This document shows positions 18,512 to 27,985 of a stretch of 64,000 bases of DNA, one piece after another. A program made the translations under genes and the position numbers. A model generated the notes under the pieces. It worked only from the letters and a program-made list of their open reading frames with translations. It had not been told where the DNA came from and made no database searches. This DNA is from Thioclava atlantica. GTDB taxonomy: Bacteria > Pseudomonadota > Alphaproteobacteria > Rhodobacterales > Rhodobacteraceae. The stretch spans positions 62,001 to 126,000 of the forward strand of contig NZ_AQRC01000005.1 of the NCBI RefSeq assembly GCF_000737065.1. Direction: 5' to 3'. The stretch's first letter is position 1, and every line of letters starts with the position of its first letter.

Positions 18512-19882
18512 TTACTGCGAGGCGGCTTTCGCGAGGGCGCGCCGGTCGCGCAGCTCCTCGGCCACGAGGAAGGCCAGCTCGAGCGCTTGCGAGGCGTTCA
18601 GGCGCGGATCGCAGGCGGTGTGGTAACGCGAGGACAGATCCTCGTCGGTCACCGCGCGCACGCCGCCGGTACATTCGGTCACGTCCTTGCCGGTCATCTC
18701 GAAATGGACGCCGCCCGGGATCGTCCCTTCCGCCTTGTGGACGGAGAAGAACTCGCGCACCTCGCGCAGCACGGAATCGAAGGGCCGGGTCTTGAAACCG
18801 CTCGCCGACTTGATCGTGTTGCCATGCATCGGATCGCAGGACCAAAGCACGTTCGCGCCCTCCGATTGCACGGTGCGGATCAGGCGCGGCAGATGATCGC
18901 CGACCTTGCCCGCGCCGAAGCGCGCGATCAGCGTCAGGCGGCCCGGTTCGTTTTCCGGGTTCAGCTTCTCCATCAGCACCTTGAGGTCGTCCTCGGTGGT
19001 GGTGGGGCCGCATTTCAGCCCGATCGGGTTCTGCACGCCGCGGCAGAACTCGACATGCGCGCCGTCGGGCTGGCGGGTGCGGTCGCCGATCCAGAGCATG
19101 TGCCCGGTGCCCGCGATCGGCATCCCGGTCGTGGAATCGATCCGGCACAGCGCCTCTTCATATTCCAGAAGCAGCGCCTCGTGGCTGGTGTAGAAATCGA
19201 CCGAACCCAGCTCATGCGCGGTCTCGGCGGTCACGCCGGCGGCGCGCATGAACTCCATCGCCTCCGAGATCTGGTCCGCGACCTGGCGGTATTTCTCGGC
19301 CTCGTCCGCATCGGTGAAGCCCGCGATCCAGCTCTGGACGCGGTGCATGTCGGCGAAACCGCCCGTCGAGAAGGCGCGCAGCAGGTTCAGCGAGGCCGCA
19401 GCCTGGGTATAGGCCTGCAGCATCCGGTTCGGATCGGGGATGCGCGCCTCGGGGGTGAAGTCGAAGCCGTTGATGATATCGCCCCGGTAGGAGGGCAGCT
19501 CGGTCCCGCTGATCGTCTCGGTGGGCGCCGAGCGCGGCTTGGCGAACTGGCCCGCCATCCGGCCGACCTTGATCACCGGCACTTTCGCGCCCCAGGTGAG
19601 CACGACCGCCATCTGCAGCATGACCTTGAACGTGTCGCGGATATTGTCGGCCGAGAATTCCCCGAACGCCTCGGCGCAGTCCCCGCCCTGGAGCAGGAAG
19701 GCCTCGCCCGCGGCCGCCTTGGCGAGATCCGCCTTGAGGCGACGCGCCTCGCCCGCGAAGACCAGCGGCGGCATCCGCGCCAGCTGCGCCTCGACCGCGT
19801 TCAGCGCTGCCTGATCGGGATAGTCGGGCATCTGAACCCGCGGTTTCGCGCGCCAGTCCGATTTGCTCCAACCCTTGCCCAT
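18512..19882 (-). CDS. Class II 3-deoxy-D-arabino-heptulosonate 7-phosphate synthase
   Basis: 456 residues from [21 protein letters not shown] before the ATG decides the start. Condenses PEP and erythrose-4-phosphate, the first step to chorismate; aroB and aroK for later steps are at 52-53 kb. Class II (plant/AroAII) features: [64 protein letters not shown], and [18 protein letters not shown] near the C-terminus. No class I enzyme is present nearby. Single-gene unit with its own predicted promoter. Confidence 0.96.
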   Translation of the reverse strand: MGKGWSKSDWRAKPRVQMPDYPDQAALNAVEAQLARMPPLVFAGEARRLKADLAKAAAGEAFLLQGGDCAEAFGEFSADNIRDTFKVMLQMAVVLTWGAKVPVIKVGRMAGQFAKPRSAPTETISGTELPSYRGDIINGFDFTPEARIPDPNRMLQAYTQAAASLNLLRAFSTGGFADMHRVQSWIAGFTDADEAEKYRQVADQISEAMEFMRAAGVTAETAHELGSVDFYTSHEALLLEYEEALCRIDSTTGMPIAGTGHMLWIGDRTRQPDGAHVEFCRGVQNPIGLKCGPTTTEDDLKVLMEKLNPENEPGRLTLIARFGAGKVGDHLPRLIRTVQSEGANVLWSCDPMHGNTIKSASGFKTRPFDSVLREVREFFSVHKAEGTIPGGVHFEMTGKDVTECTGGVRAVTDEDLSSRYHTACDPRLNASQALELAFLVAEELRDRRALAKAASQ

Positions 19883-19919
19883 CTGATCCTCCAAAGCATG
19901 GTACCTGTGTCAAAGCGGG

Positions 19920-19948
19920 CTTATAGCCGCGCCCGGCCCAGAGAACAA
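19920..19948 (-). promoter_or_regulatory. Predicted sigma-70 promoter of the DAHP synthase gene
   Basis: On the minus strand TTGTTC and TATAAG are 17 bases apart; transcription would start about 31 bases before the ATG. The -10 box matches five of six consensus bases. Confidence 0.5.
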
Positions 19949-20056
19949 ACCCGAATTTAACGCTAACAGCGCGCAATGCGCCCGGCCCGCGCCTCTTGCG
20001 GGCGCTGTCATTTTCCTGTTTCCGTGATTTGACAGATGCCATCCGAGAGAGACGCG

Positions 20057-21127
20057 ATGACCGACCGCAAACCGCCCCGCCCCGCCCCGTCGCAGGGCAT
20101 GGTGCGTCTGGCAAGCGAGAGCCGGCAGCGCAAGGTCGTCTTTCTCCTGCTCGATCGCTTCACGATGATCGCCTTCGCCAGCGCGATCGAGCCGCTGCGT
20201 CTGGCCAACCAGGTCTCGGGTCGCGAACTCTACAGCTGGCAACTGGCCTCGGAGGACGCAAAAGACGTCGCCTGCTCGAACGGGACGGTGTTTCGCACCG
20301 ATATCGGGCTCGACGAACTCGGGCGCGACACGATGGTTCTGGTCTGCGGCGGGATCGACGTGGCCGAGGCGATCGACAAGCCGATCCTGAACTGGCTGCG
20401 GCGCGAGGCGCGACGCGGCGCGGTGATCGGCGGGCTCTGCACCGGCTCCTATGCGCTTGCCAAGGCGGGGCTTCTCGACGGGCGCCGCGCGACGATCCAT
20501 TGGGAGAACACGGATTCCTTCTCCGAGGATTTCCCGGAGGTCGAGTTGACCAAGGGCGTCTTCGTGATCGACGGGAACCGGGTGACGACCGCCGGCGGCA
20601 CCGCCTCGATCGACCTGATGCTGCGGCTGATCGCGCGCGATCACGGGGAGGAACTGGCCAATACCGTCGCCGATCAGCTCATCCATTCCTCGATCCGCTC
20701 CGATCGCGACACGCAAAGGCTCTCGATCCCGACCCGGATCGGGGTGCGCCATCCGAAACTCGCGCAGGTGATCGGCCGGATGGAGGCCAATATCGAGGAG
20801 CCGATCAGCCCCGCCCAGCTCGCCACCGAAGTCGGCATGTCCGCGCGCCAGCTCGAACGGTTGTTCCGCCGCTATCTCAATCGCAGCCCGAAGCGCTATT
20901 ACATGGAATTGCGGCTGCAAAAGGCGCGCAACCTTCTGATGCAGACCGAGATGAGCGTGATCAACGTGGCGATGGCCTGCGGCTTCGCGAGCCCCTCGCA
21001 TTTCTCGAAATGCTACCGCGCGCATTACCAGACCACCCCCTATCGCGAACGCGGCACGAGCGGATCGGGTGAGCGCGAGGCGCCCGACGCAACCCTCGCG
21101 GGTGATGCCTTCGGGAAAGATGACTGA
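20057..21127 (+). CDS. GlxA-family transcriptional regulator (DJ-1/PfpI-like plus AraC)
   Basis: 356 residues from MTDRKPPRP; GAGAGAGAC upstream. The first half is a DJ-1/PfpI-like fold: KVVFLLLDRFTMIAFASAIEPLR, and GGLCTGSYALAKAG with the nucleophile-elbow Cys retained. The last 100 residues form an AraC DNA-binding domain (SPAQLATEVGMSARQLERLFRR, INVAMACGFASPSHFSKCYR). Relatives control use of quaternary amines or amino acids. It faces the liv operon, so control of amino acid uptake is possible but unproven. Confidence 0.9.
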   Translation: MTDRKPPRPAPSQGMVRLASESRQRKVVFLLLDRFTMIAFASAIEPLRLANQVSGRELYSWQLASEDAKDVACSNGTVFRTDIGLDELGRDTMVLVCGGIDVAEAIDKPILNWLRREARRGAVIGGLCTGSYALAKAGLLDGRRATIHWENTDSFSEDFPEVELTKGVFVIDGNRVTTAGGTASIDLMLRLIARDHGEELANTVADQLIHSSIRSDRDTQRLSIPTRIGVRHPKLAQVIGRMEANIEEPISPAQLATEVGMSARQLERLFRRYLNRSPKRYYMELRLQKARNLLMQTEMSVINVAMACGFASPSHFSKCYRAHYQTTPYRERGTSGSGEREAPDATLAGDAFGKDD

Positions 21128-21143
21128 AAATTGCGCGACCTCT

Positions 21144-21167
21144 TGCGAATCTTTTCACGAATTCGCA
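21144..21167. other. Inverted repeat downstream of the GlxA-type gene
   Basis: TGCGAAT and ATTCGCA flank a 10-base loop 17 bp after the regulator stop. A second pair, GGCCCGAA (21172-21179) and TTCGGGCC (21213-21220), follows. Both lie in the 190-bp region before livJ and could be a terminator, operator or part of the livJ promoter; no clear sigma-70 promoter was found. Confidence 0.35.
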
Positions 21168-21318
21168 CGAAGGCCCGAATTGCCGTAACGTCGATTTCGC
21201 GCGTTCTTGACCTTCGGGCCAGTTTTTCGCGTGATCTGCACGCCAGCGGTTCTTCCATTTTGCGAAACCGCGCACTAACCTCGCGCCAGAACGCGAGTTC
21301 CAACACGGGAGTGAATTA

Positions 21319-22503
21319 ATGAAAAAACTTCTTCTGGCCTCGGCCGCGATCGCATTCGGCGCGACCGGTGCTTTCGCCGCTGATGTGAAGATGGGGGTCC
21401 TGCTGGGCTTCACCGGACCGCTTGAATCGCTGGCCCCGCCGATGGCTCAGGGCGCCGAGATGGCGATGAAGGAAGTCTCGGATTCCGGCAAGCTGCTCGG
21501 TGGCGACACCGTGACGCCGGTGCGCGGGGACTCGACCTGCATCGACGCCGCCGCCGCGACTGCCGCCGCCGAAACGCTGGTCACCTCGGACAAGGTGGCG
21601 GGCATCATGGGCGCGATGTGCTCGGGCGCGACCACGGCCGTTCTGCAGAATGTCGCGATGTCGAACGGCATCGTGATGATCTCGCCCTCGGCAACCTCGC
21701 CGGCGCTGTCGACCATGGCCGATGACGGCCTGTTCTTCCGCACCGCGCCTTCGGATGCGCGTCAGGGCGAAATCATGGCCGACGAGATCCTCGAGAAGGG
21801 CATCAAGTCGGTCGCCTTGACCTATACCAACAACGACTACGGCAAGGGTCTCGCGGACAGCTTCCAGAAGGCCTACGAAGCCAAGGGCGGCAAGATCACG
21901 ATCTCGGCCGCGCATGAGGACGGCAAGGGCGACTACTCCGCCGAAGTGGCCTCGCTGGCCTCGGCGGGCGGTGATGCGCTCGTGATCGCCGGCTATATCG
22001 ACCAGGGCGGCTCGGGCATCCTGCGCGGCGCGCTCGACACCGGCGCCTTCGAGACCTTCGTCTTCCCCGACGGCATGATCAGCCAGACGCTGGAAGACAA
22101 TTTCGGCTCGGAAGTGAACGGCTCGTTCGGCCAGGTGCCCTCCTCGGAAGGCGAAGGCCACGACAAGTTCCTCGCGATGGCCAAGACCGCCGGCTTCGAC
22201 GGCACCTCGGTCTATGCGGGCGAAGCCTATGACGCCGCGGCGCTGATGCTGCTCGCGATGCAGGCTGCGAACTCGACCGATCCGAAGGTCTACAAGGACA
22301 AGATCATGGATATCGCCAACGGCGACGGCGAGAAGATCTACGCGGGTGAGCTCGCCAAGGGTCTCGAGCTGATCAAGGAAGGCAAGCCGATCAACTACGA
22401 AGGCGCCACCGCCGTGCACCTGATCGGCAATGGCGAAGCCTCGGGCACGTTCCGCGAGATCGTGTTCAAGGACGGCAAGATGGAAACGGTGAAATACCGC
22501 TAA
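21319..22503 (+). CDS. livJ: Branched-chain amino acid ABC transporter, substrate-binding protein
   Basis: 394 residues with a signal peptide (MKKLLLASAAIAFGATGAFA, cleavage after AFA). Mature part is a type I periplasmic binding fold: VKMGVLLGFTGPLESLAPP, GIMGAMCSGATTAVLQNVA, SPSATSPALS, YTNNDYGKGLADSF, and YAGEAYDAAALMLLAM. Acts in the periplasm, feeding the LivHM channel. Two Cys residues (about 74 and 99) may form a disulfide. GGGAG precedes the ATG. A hairpin with T-run after the stop likely gives excess of this protein over the membrane parts. Confidence 0.93.
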   Translation: MKKLLLASAAIAFGATGAFAADVKMGVLLGFTGPLESLAPPMAQGAEMAMKEVSDSGKLLGGDTVTPVRGDSTCIDAAAATAAAETLVTSDKVAGIMGAMCSGATTAVLQNVAMSNGIVMISPSATSPALSTMADDGLFFRTAPSDARQGEIMADEILEKGIKSVALTYTNNDYGKGLADSFQKAYEAKGGKITISAAHEDGKGDYSAEVASLASAGGDALVIAGYIDQGGSGILRGALDTGAFETFVFPDGMISQTLEDNFGSEVNGSFGQVPSSEGEGHDKFLAMAKTAGFDGTSVYAGEAYDAAALMLLAMQAANSTDPKVYKDKIMDIANGDGEKIYAGELAKGLELIKEGKPINYEGATAVHLIGNGEASGTFREIVFKDGKMETVKYR

Positions 22504-22520
22504 TCCGACCGCAGATCTGA

Positions 22521-22548
22521 AACAGCCCGGAGAGATCCGGGCTGTTTT
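22521..22548 (+). terminator. Intrinsic (partial) terminator after livJ
   Basis: AACAGCCCGG and CCGGGCTGTT form a 10-bp stem with an AGAGAT loop followed by TTTTCAATT. Between binding-protein gene and livG, so probably attenuates rather than ends the operon. Confidence 0.85.
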
Positions 22549-22607
22549 CAATTATAACAAAGGCTTGCAGCGTGAAGCTCACGCAATGCTTGAAACCAGG
22601 GGAACCC

Positions 22608-23468
22608 ATGATCCGGGTCGAAAACCTAGTAAAATCCTTCGGCGGGTTTCGCGCCGTCGATGATGCATCGCTGGAGATCGCGACCGGTTCCATCACCGGT
22701 CTGATCGGTCCCAACGGCGCGGGAAAATCCACTCTCTTCAACGTGATCGCCGGCGTTCATGAACCGACCGCGGGCCGGGTCACGATGGATGGCGAGGACA
22801 TCACCGGGCTCAAACCGCACGAGCTGTTCCACAAGGGGCTGCTGCGCACCTTCCAGATCGCGCATGAATTCCCTTCGCTCACCGTGCGCGAGAACCTGAT
22901 GATGGTTCCCTCGAGCCAGGCCGGCGAGACGCTCTGGAACACCTGGTTCGGGCGCCGCCATATTCGCGAAGAGGAAGAGGCGCTTCTGAAGAAAGCCGAC
23001 GAGGTGCTTGATTTCCTGACGATTTCGCATCTGCGCGACGAGAAGGCCGGCAACCTCTCGGGCGGCCAGAAGAAGCTCCTGGAGCTTGGCCGCACGATGA
23101 TGGTCGAGGCGAAGATCGTCTTCCTCGACGAGGTCGGCGCAGGGGTGAACCGCACGCTTCTCAACACGATCGGCGACGCCATCGTCCGGCTCAACAAGGA
23201 GCGCGGCTACACCTTCTGCGTGATCGAGCATGACATGGATTTCATCGGCCGCCTTTGCGACCCGGTCATCGTGATGGCCGAGGGCAAGGTTCTGGCGCAG
23301 GGCTCGGCCGATCACATCATGGAAAACGAGGCGGTGATCGAGGCCTATCTCGGCACCGGCCTGAAGAACAAGGTCACCGCCGAGGAGGCGCGCGAGACCG
23401 CTGCCCACGAGGATCACGGCGCACAGCCGGGCCTTGGCGACGAAGCCGGCAAGGGAGGCGACGCATGA
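22608..23468 (+). CDS. livG: Branched-chain amino acid ABC transporter ATP-binding protein LivG
   Basis: 286 residues from MIRVENLVKSFGG (CAGGGGAACCC upstream). Walker A GPNGAGKST, signature LSGGQKK, Walker B VFLDEVGAGVN where the usual Pro after DE is Val, and H-loop VIEHDMDFI. The C-terminal 35 residues are an extra acidic His/Gly tail. Forms the ATPase heterodimer with LivF, whose ATG overlaps this stop. Confidence 0.94.
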   Translation: MIRVENLVKSFGGFRAVDDASLEIATGSITGLIGPNGAGKSTLFNVIAGVHEPTAGRVTMDGEDITGLKPHELFHKGLLRTFQIAHEFPSLTVRENLMMVPSSQAGETLWNTWFGRRHIREEEEALLKKADEVLDFLTISHLRDEKAGNLSGGQKKLLELGRTMMVEAKIVFLDEVGAGVNRTLLNTIGDAIVRLNKERGYTFCVIEHDMDFIGRLCDPVIVMAEGKVLAQGSADHIMENEAVIEAYLGTGLKNKVTAEEARETAAHEDHGAQPGLGDEAGKGGDA

Positions 23469-24169
23469 GCTATCTGAACGCGTCCGAGATGACCGGCGGC
23501 TATGGCAAGGCCGATATTCTCCATTCCTGCACCCTGACCGTCGAGAGAGGCCAGATCGCGGTGATCGTCGGCCCCAACGGCGCGGGCAAATCGACCGCGA
23601 TGAAGGCGGTGTTCGGGATGCTGCCGCTGCGCGCGGGCCGGGTGACGCTCGATGGCGAGGACATCACCACGCTGTCGCCGCAGGATCGGGTGAAGAAGGG
23701 CATGGGCTTCGTGCCGCAGGTCAACAACGTCTTCCCCACCATGTCGGTCGAGGAAAACCTCGAGATGGGCGCCTTCATCCGCGACGACGATTTCCGCACC
23801 ACGATGGAGCAGGTCTTCGATCTCTTCCCGATCCTGAAGGAAAAGCGTCGTCAGAATGCGGGCGAGCTTTCGGGCGGGCAGCGTCAGCAGGTGGCCGTGG
23901 GCCGCGCGCTTATGACCAAGCCGAAACTCCTGATGCTCGACGAGCCGACCGCGGGCGTCTCGCCCATCGTGATGGACGAGCTCTTCGACCGGATCATCGA
24001 GGTTGCCCGCACCGGCATCTCGATCCTGATGGTCGAACAGAACGCCCGCCAAGCTCTTGAGATCGCGGACAAAGGCTATGTCCTCGTGCAAGGCGCCAAC
24101 AAATACACCGACACCGGACAGGCGCTCTTGGCCGACCCGGAAGTCCGCCGCACCTTCCTGGGGGGCTGA
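23465..24169 (+). CDS. livF: Branched-chain amino acid ABC transporter ATP-binding protein LivF
   Basis: 234 residues, standard size. Walker A GPNGAGKSTAMK, Q-loop GFVPQVNNVFPTMSVEENL, signature LSGGQRQQVAVGRAL, Walker B LLMLDEPTAGVSP, H-loop MVEQNARQAL. ATGA overlap with livG, and 2 bp to livH, giving tight coupling. Cytoplasmic face of the inner membrane. Confidence 0.95.
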   Translation: MSYLNASEMTGGYGKADILHSCTLTVERGQIAVIVGPNGAGKSTAMKAVFGMLPLRAGRVTLDGEDITTLSPQDRVKKGMGFVPQVNNVFPTMSVEENLEMGAFIRDDDFRTTMEQVFDLFPILKEKRRQNAGELSGGQRQQVAVGRALMTKPKLLMLDEPTAGVSPIVMDELFDRIIEVARTGISILMVEQNARQALEIADKGYVLVQGANKYTDTGQALLADPEVRRTFLGG

Positions 24170-24171
24170 GC

Positions 24172-25179
24172 ATGGAACTCGTCAACGCGCTCGTCGCGAT
24201 CACCAATTACGTCATCATCCCCGCTACCGCCTATGGCGCGCAGCTCGCGCTCGGGGCGCTCGGGGTCACGCTGATCTACTCGATCCTGCGCTTTTCCAAC
24301 TTCGCCCATGGCGACACGATGGCCTTCGGCACCGGGGTCGTGATCCTCGTCACCTGGGGCTTCCAGTCGCTGGGGATCAGCTTCGGTCCGCTGCCCACCG
24401 CGCTCCTCGCCCTGCCCTTCGGCATCCTCGCCACCGCGGCGCTGATGCTGGGCACCGACAAGGTCGTCTATCAATATTACCGCAAGGTCCGCGCGGCCCC
24501 GGTGGTGATGGTGATGGTCTCGGTCGGCGTCATGTTCGTGATGAACGCGCTCACCCGTTTCCTGATCGGCGTCGACCAGATCAATTTCGACGATGGCGCG
24601 CGCTTCGTCATCAACGCCCGGCAATGGCGCGAGATGACGGGGCTGGCCGAGCCGCTCACGCTGCGTTCGACCCAGGTCATCACCGTCGTCACCGCGATCA
24701 TCACCGTGGCGATCCTGTTCTGGTTCCTCAACCGCACGCGCACCGGCAAGTCGATGCGCGCCTTTTCGGATAACGAGGATCTGGCGCTCCTGTCGGGGAT
24801 CGATCCGAACAAGGTGGTCGCCGTGACCTGGATCATCACCGGGGCGCTCGCGACCATCGCAGGTACCCTTTACGGGCTCGACAAGAGCTTCAAGGCCTTC
24901 ACCTACTTCCAGCTGCTGCTGCCGATCTTCGCCTCGGCCATCGTCGGCGGTATCGGCAACCCGGTGGGCGCGATCGCGGGCGGTTTCGTGATCTCCTTCT
25001 CCGAGGTCGGCCTCACCTATGCCTGGAAGAAGGTCGCGACCTATCTGATCCCGAACTGGGAGCCGGACGGGCTCGTCCAGCTTCTCTCCACCGATTACAA
25101 ATATGCGGTCAGCTTCACGATCCTGATCCTCGTGCTGATCTTCAAGCCGACCGGCCTCTTCAAGGGGAAAATCGTATGA
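24172..25179 (+). CDS. livH: Branched-chain amino acid ABC transporter permease LivH
   Basis: 335 residues with about eight hydrophobic helices. Family motifs: ALGALGVTLIYSILRFSNFAHGD in the first helices and the cytoplasmic EAA-like loop MRAFSDNEDLALLSGIDPNKV, then GTLYGLDKSF and IVGGIGNPVGAIAGG. Forms the translocation channel with LivM. Its stop overlaps the livM ATG. Confidence 0.94.
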   Translation: MELVNALVAITNYVIIPATAYGAQLALGALGVTLIYSILRFSNFAHGDTMAFGTGVVILVTWGFQSLGISFGPLPTALLALPFGILATAALMLGTDKVVYQYYRKVRAAPVVMVMVSVGVMFVMNALTRFLIGVDQINFDDGARFVINARQWREMTGLAEPLTLRSTQVITVVTAIITVAILFWFLNRTRTGKSMRAFSDNEDLALLSGIDPNKVVAVTWIITGALATIAGTLYGLDKSFKAFTYFQLLLPIFASAIVGGIGNPVGAIAGGFVISFSEVGLTYAWKKVATYLIPNWEPDGLVQLLSTDYKYAVSFTILILVLIFKPTGLFKGKIV

Positions 25180-26504
25180 GCACTGCACGTCAACCGGGCG
25201 AGGCGAGCCGTCTGCGCGCGCCGCTTTTCTTCGCCATCATGACCGCGCTGATCGTGATCGAGGGGCTGACCTCGGGCTGGAACTCGGCGCTCGGCATCGT
25301 CAACATGGGCCTTCTGAGCGCGATCATGGCGCTCGGGGTGAACATGCAATGGGGCTATGCGGGCCTGTTCAACGCGGGCGCGATGGGCTTTCTCGCGCTT
25401 GGCGGGATCGCGCCCGTCCTGATCTCGATGCCGCCCACTCCGGGCGCCTTCGCCGCCGGGGGCTTCGCCATCATGGCCGCCTTCGCCGTCGCGATCATCG
25501 CGGTGCTCGCCGCGATCTGGCTCTATCGCAACCTCGCCGGGCGGGCGCGCGCGCTCGCGGTGGCGGGTGTGCTGATCGCGGGGTTCTTCCTCTATCGCGC
25601 GATCTTCGACCCGGCGGTGAGCGCGATCGAGGCGATCAACCCCTCGGCCGCGGGCAATCTGGGCGGGCTCGGCCTTCCGACGCTGGTGAGCTGGCCCGTG
25701 GGCGCCCTGCTCGCGGCCGGTGCGGCCTGGCTCGTGGGCAAGACCGCACTCGGGCTGCGTTCGGATTATCTCGCGATCGCGACGCTCGGGATCGCGGAAA
25801 TTCTCGTCGCGGTACTCAAGAACGAGCAATGGCTCGACCGCGGCGTGCTCAACGTCAACGGCATCCCCCGGCCCTGGCCCGTGCCCTACGAGATCGACCT
25901 GCAAAACAGCGCCGAGTTCGTCGCCAAGGCGCAGGCCTGGGGGATCGACCCGCAGACCGCCTCGACGCTGACGGTGAAATTCGCCTTCCTCGCGCTCTTC
26001 GTGGTGGTGATCCTCGCGCTGATCTGGCTCACCGAAATGGCGCTCAAAAGCCCCTGGGGCCGGATGATGCGCGCGATCCGCGACAACGAGATCTCCGCCG
26101 CCGCGATGGGCAAGAACGTCACCCGCCGCCACTTGCAGATCTTCGTTCTGGGCTCTGCGGTGATCGGTCTCGCGGGCGCGATGATGATCTCGCTCGACGG
26201 GCAGATGACGCCGACCTCCTACAACCCGCTGCGCTACACCTTCCTGATCCTCGTGATGGTGATCGTGGGCGGCTCGGGCAACAACTGGGGCTCGATCCTC
26301 GGCGGCGTGCTGATCTGGTATGTCTGGGTCAAGGCGGGCGATTGGGGCCCCGATATCATGTCGGTTCTCGCAAGCCCCATCCCCGATGGCGCCTTCCACG
26401 ATCACATGATCCGCTCGGCACCGCATATGCGGATGCTGGTGATGGGGGTGATCCTGCTCGCGGTGCTGCGCTTCAGCCCGCGTGGGCTGCTGCCCGAGAA
26501 ATGA
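25176..26504 (+). CDS. livM: Branched-chain amino acid ABC transporter permease LivM
   Basis: 442 residues, longer than many LivM because of added sequence between helices at about residues 100-160 and 210-270. Motifs: LGVNMQWGYAGLFNAGAMGF, GLRSDYLAIATLGIAEI, the coupling loop SPWGRMMRAIRDNEISAAAMGKN and VIVGGSGNNWGSILGG. Ends the livJGFHM operon and is followed by two stem-loops. Confidence 0.94.
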   Translation: MSTARQPGEASRLRAPLFFAIMTALIVIEGLTSGWNSALGIVNMGLLSAIMALGVNMQWGYAGLFNAGAMGFLALGGIAPVLISMPPTPGAFAAGGFAIMAAFAVAIIAVLAAIWLYRNLAGRARALAVAGVLIAGFFLYRAIFDPAVSAIEAINPSAAGNLGGLGLPTLVSWPVGALLAAGAAWLVGKTALGLRSDYLAIATLGIAEILVAVLKNEQWLDRGVLNVNGIPRPWPVPYEIDLQNSAEFVAKAQAWGIDPQTASTLTVKFAFLALFVVVILALIWLTEMALKSPWGRMMRAIRDNEISAAAMGKNVTRRHLQIFVLGSAVIGLAGAMMISLDGQMTPTSYNPLRYTFLILVMVIVGGSGNNWGSILGGVLIWYVWVKAGDWGPDIMSVLASPIPDGAFHDHMIRSAPHMRMLVMGVILLAVLRFSPRGLLPEK

Positions 26505-26507
26505 GAA

Positions 26508-26527
26508 AGGGGGGCCTTCGCCCCCCT
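26508..26527 (+). terminator. GC hairpin after livM, possibly a diverged composite element
   Basis: AGGGGGGC and GCCCCCCT pair around CTTC, four bases after the stop. The following CCCCGGTTTTTCC and GAAGAGAAG resemble the tail of the repeated 3' element found elsewhere in the window, but less closely than the other copies. Confidence 0.65.
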
Positions 26528-26558
26528 GATCCCCGGTTTTTCCGATATCGAAGAGAAG

Positions 26559-26585
26559 ACGCGCTCCGGTCCGGGGCGCGTTTTT
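26559..26585 (+). terminator. Intrinsic terminator of the liv operon
   Basis: ACGCGCTCCG pairs with CGGGGCGCGT (one G-T pair) and is followed by TTTTT. Lies between livM and the convergent ntrX end. Confidence 0.85.
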
Positions 26586-26587
26586 CT

Positions 26588-27985
26588 TTACTCGTCGCCC
26601 TCCACATGGGCCACGCGCGCGCCGGCCTTGTTCGTGGTCACCACGCCGAGCGATTTGAGCTTGCGGTGCAGCGCCGAGCGCTCCATCCCGACGAAATTCG
26701 CCGTGCGCGAGATATTGCCCCCGAAGCGGTTGATCTGTGTCAGCAGATATTCCCGTTCGAAAAGCTCGCGCGCCTCGCGCAGCGGCAGCGTCGCGAGCGC
26801 CCCGCCGAGGACGATGCGCCCTTCGTCGGCAGGCGCTTCCTGACCGGGCAATTCGCGTGCCTCGATCGTGCCGGTGCCTTCGCCGAGAATGAGGACGCGT
26901 TCGATCACGTTGCGCAGCTGGCGGATATTGCCGGGCCAGTCCATCGTCTGCATCAGCGCCGCGGCCTCTTCCGAGATGTCGCGCAGCGGAAGGCCCTGGG
27001 TCTCGTTGAAACCGCGCAGGAAATGGGCCGCGAGCAGCGGCACGTCCTCGCGGCGCTCCGACAGCGGCGGGACCTCGATCGGGACGACGTTGAGCCGGTC
27101 GAACAGCTCCTGGCGGAAGGCGCCGGAACGGATCATCGCGATCAGGTCGCGCGTGGTCGATGAGATCACCCGCAGATCGACGCGCACCTTGTCAGCCCCG
27201 CCCACGCGCAGGAATTGCTGCTCGGTGAGCACGCGCAGGATCTTCGATTGCGTGCCGAGCGGCATCTCGGCGACCTCGTCGAAATAGATCACCCCGCCAT
27301 GGGCCTGTTCGAGCAACCCCTTCTCGACGCCGCGCTCGGGCGTCTCGCGGCCGAACAGGACCTCTTCCATCCGGTCGGGCTCGATCGAGGCGGAGTTCAC
27401 GGTGACGAAGGGGCCCGCCGCGCGGGTCGAGAACTGATGGATATAGCGCGCGGCCATCTCCTTGCCCGACCCCGGCTCGCCCGACAGCATCACCCGGCCG
27501 TTGGATTTCGTCACCTTGTCGAGCTGGTCCTTCAGCCGACGGAAGGCCGCCGAGTCGCCGATCATGTCGCCCGAGGACATGTCGCGGCGCCTGAGCGTCG
27601 AGTTCTCGCGCCGCAGCCTTGCGGTCTCCATCGCGCGGGAGATCACCACCATCAACTGGTCGATATTGAAGGGCTTCTCGATGAAGTCATAGGCGCCCTG
27701 CTTGATCGCTGCGACCGCGATCTCGATATTGCCGTGGCCCGAGATGATGATCACCGGCACGTCGGGATTGTCGCGCTTGACCGTCTTGAGGATGTCGATC
27801 CCGTCCATCTTGCTGTCCTTCAGCCAGATATCGAGGATCATCAGCGCCGGTTCCTGGGCGTTGATCTCGTCCATGCATTCGTTGGAATTCGCCGCGAGCC
27901 GGGTCTGGAAGCCCTCGTCGCGCAGGATATCCGCGATCAGCTCTCGAATGTCTTTCTCGTCATCGACGATCAGAATATCGCTCAT
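26588..27985 (-). CDS. ntrX: Nitrogen assimilation response regulator NtrX
   Basis: 465 residues. Receiver domain with DDEKDI, phospho-Asp in LMILDIWLKDSKMDG (about residue 53) and KPF Lys. AAA+ domain with Walker A SGEPGSGKEMAAR and Walker B GGVIYFDEVAEMP. The sigma-54-contacting GAFTGA loop is absent: FGRETPERGVEKGLLEQAHGG occupies its place. C-terminal Fis-type HTH (ISRTANFVGMERSALHRKLKSLG). Partner of NtrY, whose stop overlaps this ATG. Controls nitrogen and redox/respiratory genes in alphaproteobacteria. Confidence 0.96.
   Translation of the reverse strand: MSDILIVDDEKDIRELIADILRDEGFQTRLAANSNECMDEINAQEPALMILDIWLKDSKMDGIDILKTVKRDNPDVPVIIISGHGNIEIAVAAIKQGAYDFIEKPFNIDQLMVVISRAMETARLRRENSTLRRRDMSSGDMIGDSAAFRRLKDQLDKVTKSNGRVMLSGEPGSGKEMAARYIHQFSTRAAGPFVTVNSASIEPDRMEEVLFGRETPERGVEKGLLEQAHGGVIYFDEVAEMPLGTQSKILRVLTEQQFLRVGGADKVRVDLRVISSTTRDLIAMIRSGAFRQELFDRLNVVPIEVPPLSERREDVPLLAAHFLRGFNETQGLPLRDISEEAAALMQTMDWPGNIRQLRNVIERVLILGEGTGTIEARELPGQEAPADEGRIVLGGALATLPLREARELFEREYLLTQINRFGGNISRTANFVGMERSALHRKLKSLGVVTTNKAGARVAHVEGDE

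Noticed and set aside
21128-21318. Sigma-70 promoter of livJ (TTGACC followed by TGATCT)
   Set aside because: Spacing of 19 bp and a poor -10 box make it no better than chance.
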